Source of the DNA: a virus
Virus record (IMG/VR): IMGVR_UViG_3300012950_001127
Span: 1 to 64,000 of that record
Direction: 5' to 3' (one strand)
Length of the DNA stretch: 64,000 nucleotides
In this document: in pieces, positions 52,124 through 60,898 of the stretch
Layout: each line of letters starts with the position of its first letter
How positions within the stretch are numbered: the stretch's first letter is position 1
The notes under the pieces: model-generated
Seen by the model: the letters and a program-made list of their open reading frames with translations, nothing else
Databases searched by the model: none
What the model was told of the DNA's origin: nothing
Made by a program: the position numbers and the translations under genes

Positions 52124-53266
52124 ATGACAAGAAAACTATCAATGTCAGAAGCTGAAAAGGAAGTAATTAAGTTTTTTGGAGAAGACACAGTATTTTTTGA
52201 CGGAAATATCAGCACTAGATATGAAGCAATAAGTACTGGCAGCCCAAAGCTAGATGAAGCTATAGGTATAGGGGGAATTCCTATGGGCAGAATTACGCAA
52301 TTTGCAGGCCAGGAAAGTTCTGGAAAGACTATGCTTGCACTCTCTTGCATTAAGAGTTATTTAGATGCAAATCCCAATAATACAGCGCTTTTTATTGATG
52401 CGGAATATACTTATGATCCAGAGTGGGCCCAGAGTCAGGGTGTTGATATATCTAGAGTCATGGTCATAAAAACTAATGATGCAAAAGCAATTTTTGAAGG
52501 ATTAATCGGCACTATGAAGACTAATTCTAAAACTAAAAAAGTTTCAAAAAATATGAAAGGCATTTTAGATTACGTAATAGAAGGAGAGGATCCAAGATTT
52601 AAAGATCTTGGGATAATTGTTCTTGATTCAATTGCGGTATTAAATACTCCGCTGGAGATTTCTGCAGATATTGGCAAAGCAAATATGGCGCCAATCCCTA
52701 GATTTCTATCTACAGAATTAAAAAAGCTTACTCCGATTGTTGCACAAGCAAATGTTGTATTTATTGGCATTAATCAAGTTCGTGTAAATTTAGGTCAGAT
52801 GTTTGGAGATCCAACGACTTCTCCGGGCGGAAAGGCACTCAAGCACGCGTGCAGTTTGATGATAAATATGGCTCCAGTTTTTAGTGCTGATTCTGTTATA
52901 AAGAATAATGCTGGAGATAAGATTGGACATACTGTGCGAGCAAAGATTCAAAAAAATAAAGTTGGCGCTCCTTACAGGCAGGCGGAGTATAAAGTAAAAT
53001 ACAAGAAAGGTATAGTAAATATTGAAGAAGAAGTTTTTGATCTAGCTGTAAAGTACGGGATTATCGAAAGGCCAAGTAGTCAAAGTTATCTCATAGATGG
53101 TGAAAAAATTCGTGGACGAGAGAGTGCTATAAGCGCCTTTTCAAGCAATGATTCTGTAGTAAAAAGTTATAACGAATCAATTAGAGATTTATATATTGGT
53201 GGCACAACTCCTGACACTGCAAAGGAAGAGTTGCAAGAAAATAGTTTAATTAGCGCAATAGAGTAG
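52124..53266 (+). CDS. recA: RecA/UvsX recombinase
   Basis: A 380-residue strand-exchange protein. Walker A is GQESSGKTMLALS near residue 62, Walker B is LGIIVLDSIAVL near 162, the L1-L2 DNA-binding region includes VFIGINQVRVNLGQMFGDPT and TSPGGKALKHACS near 212-245, and VRAKIQKNKVG follows. It forms filaments on ssDNA for recombination-dependent replication and repair. The spelled-out L2 and P-x-G-G-x-A-L-K are closer to bacterial RecA than to T4 UvsX. AAGGAG precedes the ATG. Confidence 0.96.
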   Translation: MTRKLSMSEAEKEVIKFFGEDTVFFDGNISTRYEAISTGSPKLDEAIGIGGIPMGRITQFAGQESSGKTMLALSCIKSYLDANPNNTALFIDAEYTYDPEWAQSQGVDISRVMVIKTNDAKAIFEGLIGTMKTNSKTKKVSKNMKGILDYVIEGEDPRFKDLGIIVLDSIAVLNTPLEISADIGKANMAPIPRFLSTELKKLTPIVAQANVVFIGINQVRVNLGQMFGDPTTSPGGKALKHACSLMINMAPVFSADSVIKNNAGDKIGHTVRAKIQKNKVGAPYRQAEYKVKYKKGIVNIEEEVFDLAVKYGIIERPSSQSYLIDGEKIRGRESAISAFSSNDSVVKSYNESIRDLYIGGTTPDTAKEELQENSLISAIE

Positions 53267-53274
53267 GAGATATA

Positions 53275-53646
53275 ATGATAGTAAGATGTAATGTTGGATG
53301 CAGATTGACAGACGGGATCACAGATGCCTCGCTTGATTTGGATACAAATAATGCCATGTGCAATGAGTGCGGAGAGGTGCTGACCGATGTGTCTGAATAT
53401 TCAAAGCTTTCTATGAAGACTAATGGTGATATATTAAGAACAAAAAAGAAAAAAGCTTTTGTATTTCCATGTCAAACATGCAATGAGGACGTTGAGACAG
53501 AGTTTGTTTCAAGCAGACTTGTAGGGAAAGCTTGTCCGAATAATCAAGATGGGTGCAAGATAGATATAACTCAACATATGGTAAAAGCAATTGAGGAGAC
53601 AAAAATAATTAGCGATAAGATAAAGGAACATGATGCAAGCGAATGA
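53275..53646 (+). CDS. Zinc-ribbon protein (123 aa)
   Basis: Cys5, Cys9, Cys29 and Cys32 form one likely zinc site; FPCQTC and ACPNNQDGC form a second. The two ribbons are joined by a basic stretch (RTKKKKAF). It could bind nucleic acid or RNA polymerase. It lies between recA and the primase catalytic gene and overlaps the latter. TAGGAG precedes the ATG. Confidence 0.65.
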   Translation: MIVRCNVGCRLTDGITDASLDLDTNNAMCNECGEVLTDVSEYSKLSMKTNGDILRTKKKKAFVFPCQTCNEDVETEFVSSRLVGKACPNNQDGCKIDITQHMVKAIEETKIISDKIKEHDASE

Positions 53647-54391
53647 AATAAATAAACTTATTTCCATATGCCATAGTAATCTTAAAAATTCAAAAAAGTG
53701 TTTAAAGTATTTGATAAAAGATAGATTTTTGGATAAAGAAAGTATTTTGAAATATAAAATAGGATTCTTTCCGCAAAATATCTCTATGCTAAAAGAACAT
53801 GTATCAGAAGATGTTTTAACTAAGGCAAGTATTTTAGATTATTATAACAATAGTAGTGATTTTTCTAATTATTTTTATTTAATATTCCCAATTTTTTCTG
53901 AATTTAATGATCCAATAGGTATAAGCGGCAGATCACTTATGCCTGATGAAGAGAGGGCGGTATTAGGCATTCCTAAATATAAAAATTCGTCATATAAAAA
54001 AGCTAATATTTTATACGGATTAAACTTTTCTAAAGACAAGATATTGAAATCTAATAATGTTTATATTTTAGAAGGATACTTTGATCACCTGTCTCTAAAC
54101 AAATCTGGCATTTATAACTCTGTTGCAATATGTGGAACTGCTTTTTCTCAAAAGCATTTTTTGAAACTTGCAAGATATTCTGATAAAATGACGTTTATAC
54201 TTGATGCAGATTCGGCTGGTCAAAAAACGGCAGAGAGAATTTTTAACAAATATTCTAATAAGGGGATAAAGTTGCGCTTTTTAAGGGTTCCGGAACCATA
54301 CAAAGATATAGATGAGTATTTTTCTGACCCAATTAATAGTAAGGCTACATTTTTTAAAGATTTTAAACAATTTATTCCAAACACATGGTAG
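53633..54391 (+). CDS. DnaG-type primase catalytic (TOPRIM) domain protein
   Basis: About 252 residues covering the primase core without the zinc finger: LIFPIFSEFNDPIGISGRSL near 85-105, PKYKNSSYKKANILYGL near 122-138, then the TOPRIM Glu in YILEGYFDHLS near 152 and DADSAGQKTAERI near 193. It makes RNA primers for the Pol III-type polymerase, presumably with the separate zinc-finger protein at 29539-30078. The C-terminal helicase-binding domain is missing. ATG codons at 53630 and 53633 are both possible; the second is better spaced from AAGGAA. Confidence 0.88.
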   Translation: MQANEINKLISICHSNLKNSKKCLKYLIKDRFLDKESILKYKIGFFPQNISMLKEHVSEDVLTKASILDYYNNSSDFSNYFYLIFPIFSEFNDPIGISGRSLMPDEERAVLGIPKYKNSSYKKANILYGLNFSKDKILKSNNVYILEGYFDHLSLNKSGIYNSVAICGTAFSQKHFLKLARYSDKMTFILDADSAGQKTAERIFNKYSNKGIKLRFLRVPEPYKDIDEYFSDPINSKATFFKDFKQFIPNTW

Positions 54392-54397
54392 GGTTAT

Positions 54398-54856
54398 ATG
54401 GCGAAAAAAAGTAGCTCATATCAATATAAAATTGTTGAGATTTCATTTGATCAAGCAAAGTTAAATAATTTTTCATCAGAGCGAGGCATAAGCAACGTGC
54501 TGATGGAAAACTCATGTGATGAGCGAATATCGGATTTAAAAGAAGAATTATTAGATCAGTTATATGAAATAATAAATGGAGATTATTTAACTGGGCATCA
54601 GAAGAAAATATTATTTATGAGATTAATGGGGAAGACTCAGAACCAAATAGCTGAACATTTAGGCATAACGCAATCTGCTGTACATAAAGCTATGCATGGA
54701 AATATTGACTATAAAAATCATAAAAAGAGATATGGCGGGATAATAAAGAAGCTTAAGAAGATATGCAAGAATAAACCTGAAATTTTAAAGACATTAGAGC
54801 AAATTTCAAAAGTAAAAAATGGAGACTCTGATTCACCTACTAATTTAAAAGAATAG
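54398..54856 (+). CDS. Sigma region 4-like helix-turn-helix protein
   Basis: A 152-residue protein with a sigma-4/LuxR-style helix-turn-helix: LTGHQKKILFMRLMGKTQNQ then IAEHLGITQSAVHKAMHGN (about residues 65-105). There is no region 2, so it is a transcription accessory or repressor rather than a full sigma factor. It may work with the sigma factor at 35086-35865. TAGGG precedes the ATG, seven bases after the primase stop. Confidence 0.75.
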   Translation: MAKKSSSYQYKIVEISFDQAKLNNFSSERGISNVLMENSCDERISDLKEELLDQLYEIINGDYLTGHQKKILFMRLMGKTQNQIAEHLGITQSAVHKAMHGNIDYKNHKKRYGGIIKKLKKICKNKPEILKTLEQISKVKNGDSDSPTNLKE

Positions 54857-54942
54857 CATTAAGTTTTGTAGGTTTGAGGCAAATATAAGTTGGAAATTAT
54901 TTCTATTAATAAACTTAAGTTTTACAGCAGGGAGTATATCTA

Positions 54943-55425
54943 ATGTCTGAAATAGACGAAGTGCTTATTAAATTATTTCGCGAACAGTCTTCTGACCCTT
55001 CCGATAAAAACGTATTACCTTTAGATGGTGGCGTTAAAATAAAAAAGATTGCGTTTGATATGTTTAAGGTGTTGGACGACAAACATGAAGACTTGTGGAA
55101 AGTAGAGAGCATCGATGGGGCTGATTTTTTAGTTAGATGCACAGACACTCCTTCGTTGCAAGTCAAGGAGAGTGGAGATTGGTCTGCAGTTGCTAATTAC
55201 GATTGCGACAATGTAACTCTTTCATATAAGAGTGTTCCAATTTGCGCTTTTTCGTCCGACGAGTATGAGTTCGATAAGAATAGTATTTTTTCATTTAAAT
55301 CGGCTCTTTTAGATATTGTGGAGGAAGATAGCCACTTTGTTAAGAATGTTATTGCTAGTCAGCCAAGTGCAAAAATTGAAGTTTTAAGTAATATTTTCCC
55401 CGAAATAAAAGAAATAATAAAGTAG
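54943..55425 (+). CDS. Hypothetical protein (160 aa)
   Basis: Beta-rich protein (DLWKVESIDGADFLVRC, VTLSYKSVPICAF) with helical ends and no recognised domain. CAGGGAG precedes the ATG. The 86-base gap upstream holds two near-identical TTAAGTTTT elements (starting near 54860 and 54912) and no gene. Confidence 0.65.
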   Translation: MSEIDEVLIKLFREQSSDPSDKNVLPLDGGVKIKKIAFDMFKVLDDKHEDLWKVESIDGADFLVRCTDTPSLQVKESGDWSAVANYDCDNVTLSYKSVPICAFSSDEYEFDKNSIFSFKSALLDIVEEDSHFVKNVIASQPSAKIEVLSNIFPEIKEIIK

Positions 55426-55434
55426 GAAATTTAA

Positions 55435-56994
55435 ATGAAAGAAATAAATAGAATGGCAATGGAAGCACAGAGAGCTTTGGATAGACTTTCTAATGGAAAA
55501 ACATATACAACGGCTTATGTCGCAAATAGATTGCAAAAGTCAGCGTATCTTAACTCAAGAGACGCCCTAATATGCCATATGCGGGATGTTATAGCGAAAA
55601 GAGCTACCGAGCATAAGTTTACAACTCAAAAGGATATCGGACAATTATATGACAACCTGTATGGAATGTCCGGTGGACGATCTAAGTTTAGAGAGGTTTT
55701 GGGTGATTTGTTGCCTCATAAGCATGCGGCTTTGAATTTAGCGCCACAGGGCGCAGAGGCGGCGAGAATCCCGTGCGAAAATAAATTAGAACCATTATTC
55801 GGAGAAAGCAAACTATCTGAAGAATTGTCTGGCATATTTTCACTAAACAAGAAAGCTGTTTTTTCCACATATTCTGACAATACTATTAGAAAGGCAGAAA
55901 AGTTTGCTAAGCTACAATTAGAATCATTGGGATGGGTGCCGTTATCTGTAAAGGCCATCAGGTCCAATGAACATTTTGTTCTTTGCACAGCATCTATTGA
56001 TACCTCTGATTATACTCAGGTGAATATACCAATTCCGGTTCAGGTTACGAACGGCCTTCCCGCCCTTCCTAGGCACTTTGTGGCAGATGATAATCTAGTA
56101 ACCCTCAATAAGGAAAATGTATTTTTGTTTGTAAAAGATGCAAATAATCATCAAAAGAAGAGTGCTGTTAATAAATATGCTGCCCAAAGAGATATTCGAG
56201 AGCTGCGTGTAGATCAAGTGGTGGTTCCTGCTGCATTAGAGATGTATGCAGATCTTGAAGACAGCCTTATGGTTGCTGCATCTCACTTTAATAAAAACCA
56301 GATGGCAAAGGCAACTAATATTGTTGCCGCAGAGCTGTCTGGATGTGGGGTTCAAAATCCACAGATTAAAATTGCATCTTCAACGCCAAGAGGGCTAGTT
56401 TTGACTGCTAGTGTTCCAACGGCTATGGGAAGGGTTGATATAAATGTGCCCGTTGATATGCCGAACGGAACTCCAATTATCCCCAGAGCTTTTGTGATTG
56501 GAAATAAAACTTGCAAGTTAAACTCTGCCTCGATTCAAAGCTTGATTAGTATTGCTAATTCTAATAAGAATCTAAATAAGATATCTAGAGAAACTTTAGA
56601 AATGGGCAGACTTACTTATCATCAGCTTTTAGATACGATGATTGACGGAGTTTCGCGTGGTGATTATAAACAGGCAGAGAGCGCTTTGAGTGCGATTGAT
56701 TCAAAATTCGGTGGGCAGCAATATACATTTGCTCTAGATAAGTTTTCAAAGCTGTTAAAGCATTCATCCGCTGATTCAGATAGAGACCTTATGATTAAGA
56801 AGGCTCTTGAATCTGGAGATTTAATTTGGGTCACAACATCGGTTGAGCCATATTGTCCAAAGCTTGGTCTGCCTGCCAGCAAGGTTGATTTCGATGGCAA
56901 GGGTCGCCCTTATCCAATTAGAAGAAATTCTCAGACGAACAATCTGGGAGAGACTGGGGCGATGATTTCTACATCAAGAGTCGCATTATCATAA
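55435..56994 (+). CDS. Virion-like protein with internal duplication (519 aa)
   Basis: Two copies of a ~75-residue unit are visible: one near residues 165-235 (VNIPIPVQVTNGLPALPRHF) and one near 300-370 (VDINVPVDMPNGTPIIPRAF). The N-terminus has ANRLQKSAY, resembling the K-x-A elements of other virion-like proteins here. The C-terminus is Gly/Ser/Arg-rich. I infer a structural protein, perhaps of baseplate or capsid; no family recognised. TAGGAAA precedes the ATG. It opens the block of virion-like genes that runs to the window end. Confidence 0.6.
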   Translation: MKEINRMAMEAQRALDRLSNGKTYTTAYVANRLQKSAYLNSRDALICHMRDVIAKRATEHKFTTQKDIGQLYDNLYGMSGGRSKFREVLGDLLPHKHAALNLAPQGAEAARIPCENKLEPLFGESKLSEELSGIFSLNKKAVFSTYSDNTIRKAEKFAKLQLESLGWVPLSVKAIRSNEHFVLCTASIDTSDYTQVNIPIPVQVTNGLPALPRHFVADDNLVTLNKENVFLFVKDANNHQKKSAVNKYAAQRDIRELRVDQVVVPAALEMYADLEDSLMVAASHFNKNQMAKATNIVAAELSGCGVQNPQIKIASSTPRGLVLTASVPTAMGRVDINVPVDMPNGTPIIPRAFVIGNKTCKLNSASIQSLISIANSNKNLNKISRETLEMGRLTYHQLLDTMIDGVSRGDYKQAESALSAIDSKFGGQQYTFALDKFSKLLKHSSADSDRDLMIKKALESGDLIWVTTSVEPYCPKLGLPASKVDFDGKGRPYPIRRNSQTNNLGETGAMISTSRVALS

Positions 56995-57009
56995 AAACTG
57001 GAGTTTATA

Positions 57010-58296
57010 ATGAGCGGTAAGTTCGACAGAGGTTACAGAAAAAATAAATTAAAGAATATTACAAAGTTGGCCCTAGGGGATCAGCATGGAATATTTCAGC
57101 ATTTTCAGTCTGATGTGACTGATTACCCCTCTCGTGAACGCTATTTGTCAATGAGAGGTGGAGAGTCTACATCGAGAGATAGACTGTACGGGATAGGTCC
57201 AGAGCATGAAGACTCATATGTTCCGTTGGAACATACGGCTCGCTCTTTATCTACTCGTTACTCCCCAAATCGGTGCGGAGTGCAGGCCATGAGGGTTCCT
57301 GGGTCTAATGGCGGTGTATTTCAAGACCCGTATACCAAGAAGATTTACGATTATAACGAGGGATTTACCTTGGAGGATGGAACGTCATTTCCTGGAGGCA
57401 GCCCCGCTCTGCAGACCAGTTTGATGGGCTTTGCAAATCATTTGGACGAGTTGGGTTTATATAAAGAAGCAAATTATTTAGACAGTTTGATAAAAAGAGC
57501 GGGCGATCCAGCTGATGCGCTGTCAACAGAAGAGATCGTCAAGCTGGTGAGCTTTCTTAAGGCTCAAAAGCGACCCATAAGTGACTTAGCCAATGTTGAT
57601 AGCAAGACCCCATGGGTTATGGATGCGTTAAATCCGGTTTCTGAAGAAGAAAGTTTAGATCCATTTGACATGATAACTGGCGAGCATAGCGCATCACCAT
57701 CACCCGAGGGGCCTCTTGCAAGCGAAGATGGTATTATGTCAAAGCTTATTGCGGTAATGCCCGGGATGCAAGGCCGGGAAGCAGCCGATAAGATGAGGCA
57801 CTTAGAGGCTATAAAGGAAAAGCTTCAATCAGATTCTGAAAAAGATATGGAAAGCGCAGGTTGGATGGCTCATCATATGTTACAGGGCGTGACCAGAACA
57901 GGCGGAGAAAGGCTAAACGCTTTTATGCTTATGCTTAAATTATTTTCAATGTGGGGAGGAGAGTTGGCTCATGACTTTTTTAAATCTAGAACAGAAGATA
58001 TTGAGGCAGAGTTTCAAGAAGAGGGCAGATCTTGGTTCAAGAAGAGCGAAGGTCTTTCTAAAAACGTATTAGAGCATATGATAAAATTTGCTAATTATTT
58101 AGATTTTCACGGGCTTCGCAATGAAGCTAATTATTTAGATTTGCTTCTGAAGAAAAACGCACAAGAAGAGGCGGAGCCTCAGCATTATTTGACAGATGTC
58201 GCAAATTCTTTAGACAACAGAGGTCTTTATAGAGAAGCTGACTTTTTGGATGCCTCAATCAAGAGGGCTCAGGCAGCAGCCAGTTTATCTTCATAA
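57010..58296 (+). CDS. Virion-like protein with three copies of the shared helical module
   Basis: A 428-residue protein. Three helical modules are visible: FANHLDELGLYKEANYLDSL plus IKRAG (about 140-165), FANYLDFHGLRNEANYLDLL plus LKKNAQ (about 360-385) and VANSLDNRGLYREADFLDAS plus IKRAQ (about 400-425). The N-terminal 120 residues are Arg/Tyr/Gly-rich. The same module appears in the genes at 4799, 6006, 7001 and 59306. I infer a structural protein with processing or assembly signals. CTGGAG precedes the ATG, and a terminator follows. Confidence 0.65.
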   Translation: MSGKFDRGYRKNKLKNITKLALGDQHGIFQHFQSDVTDYPSRERYLSMRGGESTSRDRLYGIGPEHEDSYVPLEHTARSLSTRYSPNRCGVQAMRVPGSNGGVFQDPYTKKIYDYNEGFTLEDGTSFPGGSPALQTSLMGFANHLDELGLYKEANYLDSLIKRAGDPADALSTEEIVKLVSFLKAQKRPISDLANVDSKTPWVMDALNPVSEEESLDPFDMITGEHSASPSPEGPLASEDGIMSKLIAVMPGMQGREAADKMRHLEAIKEKLQSDSEKDMESAGWMAHHMLQGVTRTGGERLNAFMLMLKLFSMWGGELAHDFFKSRTEDIEAEFQEEGRSWFKKSEGLSKNVLEHMIKFANYLDFHGLRNEANYLDLLLKKNAQEEAEPQHYLTDVANSLDNRGLYREADFLDASIKRAQAAASLSS

Positions 58297-58317
58297 ATAA
58301 AGTTTTAATTCTTAAAG

Positions 58318-58355
58318 AGTCCTGGCCTAGTAAAATAAGGCTAGGACTTTTTATT
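58318..58355 (+). terminator. Rho-independent terminator
   Basis: AGTCCTGGCCT pairs with AGGCTAGGACT (one G-U pair) around a short A/T loop, followed by a T-rich run. It separates the structural gene upstream from the small-terminase-like gene. Confidence 0.9.
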
Positions 58356-58366
58356 TTGAGGTAAAT

Positions 58367-59053
58367 ATGAGTAAGAAAATTTTAAATCATCCCGAAAAGG
58401 AAGAGATAATAAAAAAGCTTTTATCTGGAGACTCTGTAAAAGAGGTTGAACGATGGCTTAAAGAAAAGCATCCAAGGACAAAAAGGCTTCATATTTCCTA
58501 TATGACTCTTCAGAAGTTTAGATCAGAAAATTTAAATTTAAAAGGCGAAGTTCTTGAGGATATAAAAGATAAAAGAACAGAGATTGATCAAGAGTCAAAA
58601 GAAGCAGAGGCTAGAATGATCATAACAAGCTCTTCTGCATATCAGCAAAAAATAGAAGAAATAGCTTCTTCTGAATTAGACGTTTCAAAAAGACTTCTTG
58701 AGATGGACTCACTAATTAATTCTAGAATAGAATACTATTTTAACTTATTGCAACAAGGCGGCTCTTTGCGCGAAGATAAGATTTTCATTGAGTATGTTAA
58801 TACTATGAAGTCTATTATGCAAGACTGGAAGAAATATATTGAAGGATTTGCGGATAAAAAAATAGAACATAATATTAATATTAGTGTAGTAAATGAACAG
58901 GCGAAAATTTTGAAAGAAGTTGTTATGGATGTATTGCAGGAATTAAGTCCAAATCTTATTCCTATATTTGTAGATAAGCTGGATTACAAGATGAAAAAAG
59001 CAAATAATGATGATATAAGCTTAATTGAAGGAGAGGTAATAGATGTTGATTGA
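58367..59053 (+). CDS. Possible small terminase subunit / HTH DNA-binding protein
   Basis: A 228-residue protein. The N-terminal 60 residues look like a helix-turn-helix (EEIIKKLLSGDSVKEVERWL, HISYMTLQKFRSE). Long helices follow, including a central coiled coil and an oligomerisation-like segment (SRIEYYFNLLQQGG). The plan of N-terminal HTH plus helical oligomer fits small terminases that recognise phage DNA for packaging. No large terminase gene is adjacent, so a different DNA-binding role remains open. The start follows GAGGTAAAT. Confidence 0.5.
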   Translation: MSKKILNHPEKEEIIKKLLSGDSVKEVERWLKEKHPRTKRLHISYMTLQKFRSENLNLKGEVLEDIKDKRTEIDQESKEAEARMIITSSSAYQQKIEEIASSELDVSKRLLEMDSLINSRIEYYFNLLQQGGSLREDKIFIEYVNTMKSIMQDWKKYIEGFADKKIEHNINISVVNEQAKILKEVVMDVLQELSPNLIPIFVDKLDYKMKKANNDDISLIEGEVIDVD

Positions 59054-59306
59054 AGGAAGACAATATCAGGTTTTAAACCTTGATGACATTAATAGCCTTG
59101 TATCTTTGGAGGCTTGGGTCAAAAGGAATCTTTCTCTTTTTGATGAAGAGGCGAGTGTTTCTTCTGGAAAAATAGAAATTTTTCTAAATTATATTAAAGA
59201 AATAGTTAAATCTCAAAAGCCAGCAGACAAGTCGGAGTGGTTAGAGAAATTAGACGGCTTAGAAGAAAGATTGATAGAAAAAAGAGATCGAGCCGCAGGG
59301 GGCTAA
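59043..59306 (+). CDS. Hypothetical protein (87 aa)
   Basis: Small helical protein (LVSLEAWVKRNLSLF, EIVKSQKPADKSEWLEKLDG). It overlaps the gene before by 11 bases and the next by one base (TAATG), suggesting tight coupling. No family recognised. Confidence 0.6.
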   Translation: MLIEGRQYQVLNLDDINSLVSLEAWVKRNLSLFDEEASVSSGKIEIFLNYIKEIVKSQKPADKSEWLEKLDGLEERLIEKRDRAAGG

Positions 59307-60868
59307 TGATGGGAAATATAAATAAATATTTATCAATGAAACTGTCTGCTCTTATGACCTCTTCTGACTTGGGCGGCTATAAAGCTTTAACTAAAAGAGC
59401 AGAGGCATTATCAACTATTGGAATAGATAGTAATGAAAAATTTATAAAGTATTTATTTTTAAAAAAAGCAAGTAGAAATTTGGGGCTTAGTGTTGAATCA
59501 TTTGATATATCAAAGCTATTATCTTATAATATTAAGAATATAAATGATGCTTACTATTATCTGCTAAAAAACAGAATTAAGGGTACTATGAAAAAGGTTG
59601 CTTATCCAAACTTTGATCCAAATATTTATGACAGAATAGAAGATGAGTTTGATTTAAATAAATGGTTAGACGTAACTCATCTTGTTTTTGATGCTGTTTC
59701 AAAAAATGAAATGACAAAAGAGAACGCCCTAGACTATTATAGTAATTTTTTAGATATAGAAAGAGATGAGGATCTTAATTTTAAAAAATGGTTTGAATAT
59801 TATAGCAAGGGCGAGCATTTAAAATATAGTTCAGAGGAAAATAAGCAAATGAAAAAGAAAGCACTTTATACTGCAGATTTGGGGCAAGGAAATAACCCAT
59901 ATTATGGCGGAAGCGGAAGTTCGTATTTAAATAGATCAACTGGTTTTAATATGCCCGGCGATAGTTTTGGCGAGTCTTTATTTGGGGAAGAATCAGAAGA
60001 AGAGCAAACAGAGGGCTCTTCGGAAGGCTGTGGCGCCGGCTCAGGAGATGAGTTTTCAGGATGGAAGAGAAAATTGCATTCTGCATGTAGGCGTATAGAC
60101 AGGCTTATAAGAAATGATAAGTTTCTAAATTCAGAAGATTATAAAGCATTGGCAGAATTATTGCTGAATTTAAGCTTGCAGGTTCAAATGTTAAAGCTCG
60201 CCTCTACTGCCTCTGATGTAACTCATAGGGCTGCTAACAAACTAAATAAGATGGGCTACCTTGGTGAGGCAAGTATACTTAAGAAAATTGCACAAGAAGT
60301 CCCCGCCAATCCCCCCGTTGCCGAAGAGCAGGTTGCTCAAGACCCTGCTTTTGCGAACGCAGCACCAGTGGTTCCGGGGATGCCTGCTGGTGCCCCGGCC
60401 GAAGAGCCTCCACGGGCTCCGACTATAAAAGACATGATTCCAAATCCAGGAGATGTTGATGCAGCATCTTTAAAAGATATTGTTCCTATTCCTGGAGCGA
60501 GACCCGGAGAGTACGAAGAGCTTGCTGGAGAAGTTAACGTTGAAGATGCGGCAGTAAAATTAGACGAAATTGCGGGCATGCTATCCGACAGAAGGATCAT
60601 TAGGCGCTTGGCAGAGTTTGATATTATGCTGGACAAAATAGGAATTGCCTCAATGTTCCCTGAGCTTGCAGAGTCTCAAAGTAAATTAATTGATTCATTT
60701 TCTTACGCTTTAACTAGAGTGACAAAGATGATGGGGCAGCTATCTAACGCCAAGACAGTTATTGAGGCTCAGCCAAACTTTGTCCCTGGAGCAGTTCAGG
60801 CTCCAGAGCAGGAGGCTCCAGAGCAGGAGGCTCCAGAACAAGGCCAGGGGTTTCCTCCGGCCATATAA
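59306..60868 (+). CDS. Virion-like protein with shared helical module and Pro/Glu tail (520 aa)
   Basis: The N-terminal half is helical and contains KALTKRAEAL and MKKVAYPN. A Gly/Ser/Asn-rich stretch lies near 200-235 (ADLGQGNNPYYGGSG). The shared module comes near 310-335 (RAANKLNKMGYLGEASILKK then IAQ). A long Pro/Ala/Glu region and a helix pair follow, ending in EAPEQ repeats. I infer a structural protein. The frame extends upstream, but AGGGGG followed by ATGATG at 59306-59311 marks the start. Confidence 0.6.
   Translation: MMGNINKYLSMKLSALMTSSDLGGYKALTKRAEALSTIGIDSNEKFIKYLFLKKASRNLGLSVESFDISKLLSYNIKNINDAYYYLLKNRIKGTMKKVAYPNFDPNIYDRIEDEFDLNKWLDVTHLVFDAVSKNEMTKENALDYYSNFLDIERDEDLNFKKWFEYYSKGEHLKYSSEENKQMKKKALYTADLGQGNNPYYGGSGSSYLNRSTGFNMPGDSFGESLFGEESEEEQTEGSSEGCGAGSGDEFSGWKRKLHSACRRIDRLIRNDKFLNSEDYKALAELLLNLSLQVQMLKLASTASDVTHRAANKLNKMGYLGEASILKKIAQEVPANPPVAEEQVAQDPAFANAAPVVPGMPAGAPAEEPPRAPTIKDMIPNPGDVDAASLKDIVPIPGARPGEYEELAGEVNVEDAAVKLDEIAGMLSDRRIIRRLAEFDIMLDKIGIASMFPELAESQSKLIDSFSYALTRVTKMMGQLSNAKTVIEAQPNFVPGAVQAPEQEAPEQEAPEQGQGFPPAI
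60800..60844 (+). repeat. 15-bp tandem repeat encoding EAPEQ
   Basis: GCTCCAGAGCAGGAG occurs twice exactly (60800-60814, 60815-60829) and a third time with changes (60830-60844), near the 3' end of the preceding structural gene. Confidence 0.9.
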
Positions 60869-60898
60869 TGCTATAATTAAACACTTAGAGGCTTAGCG

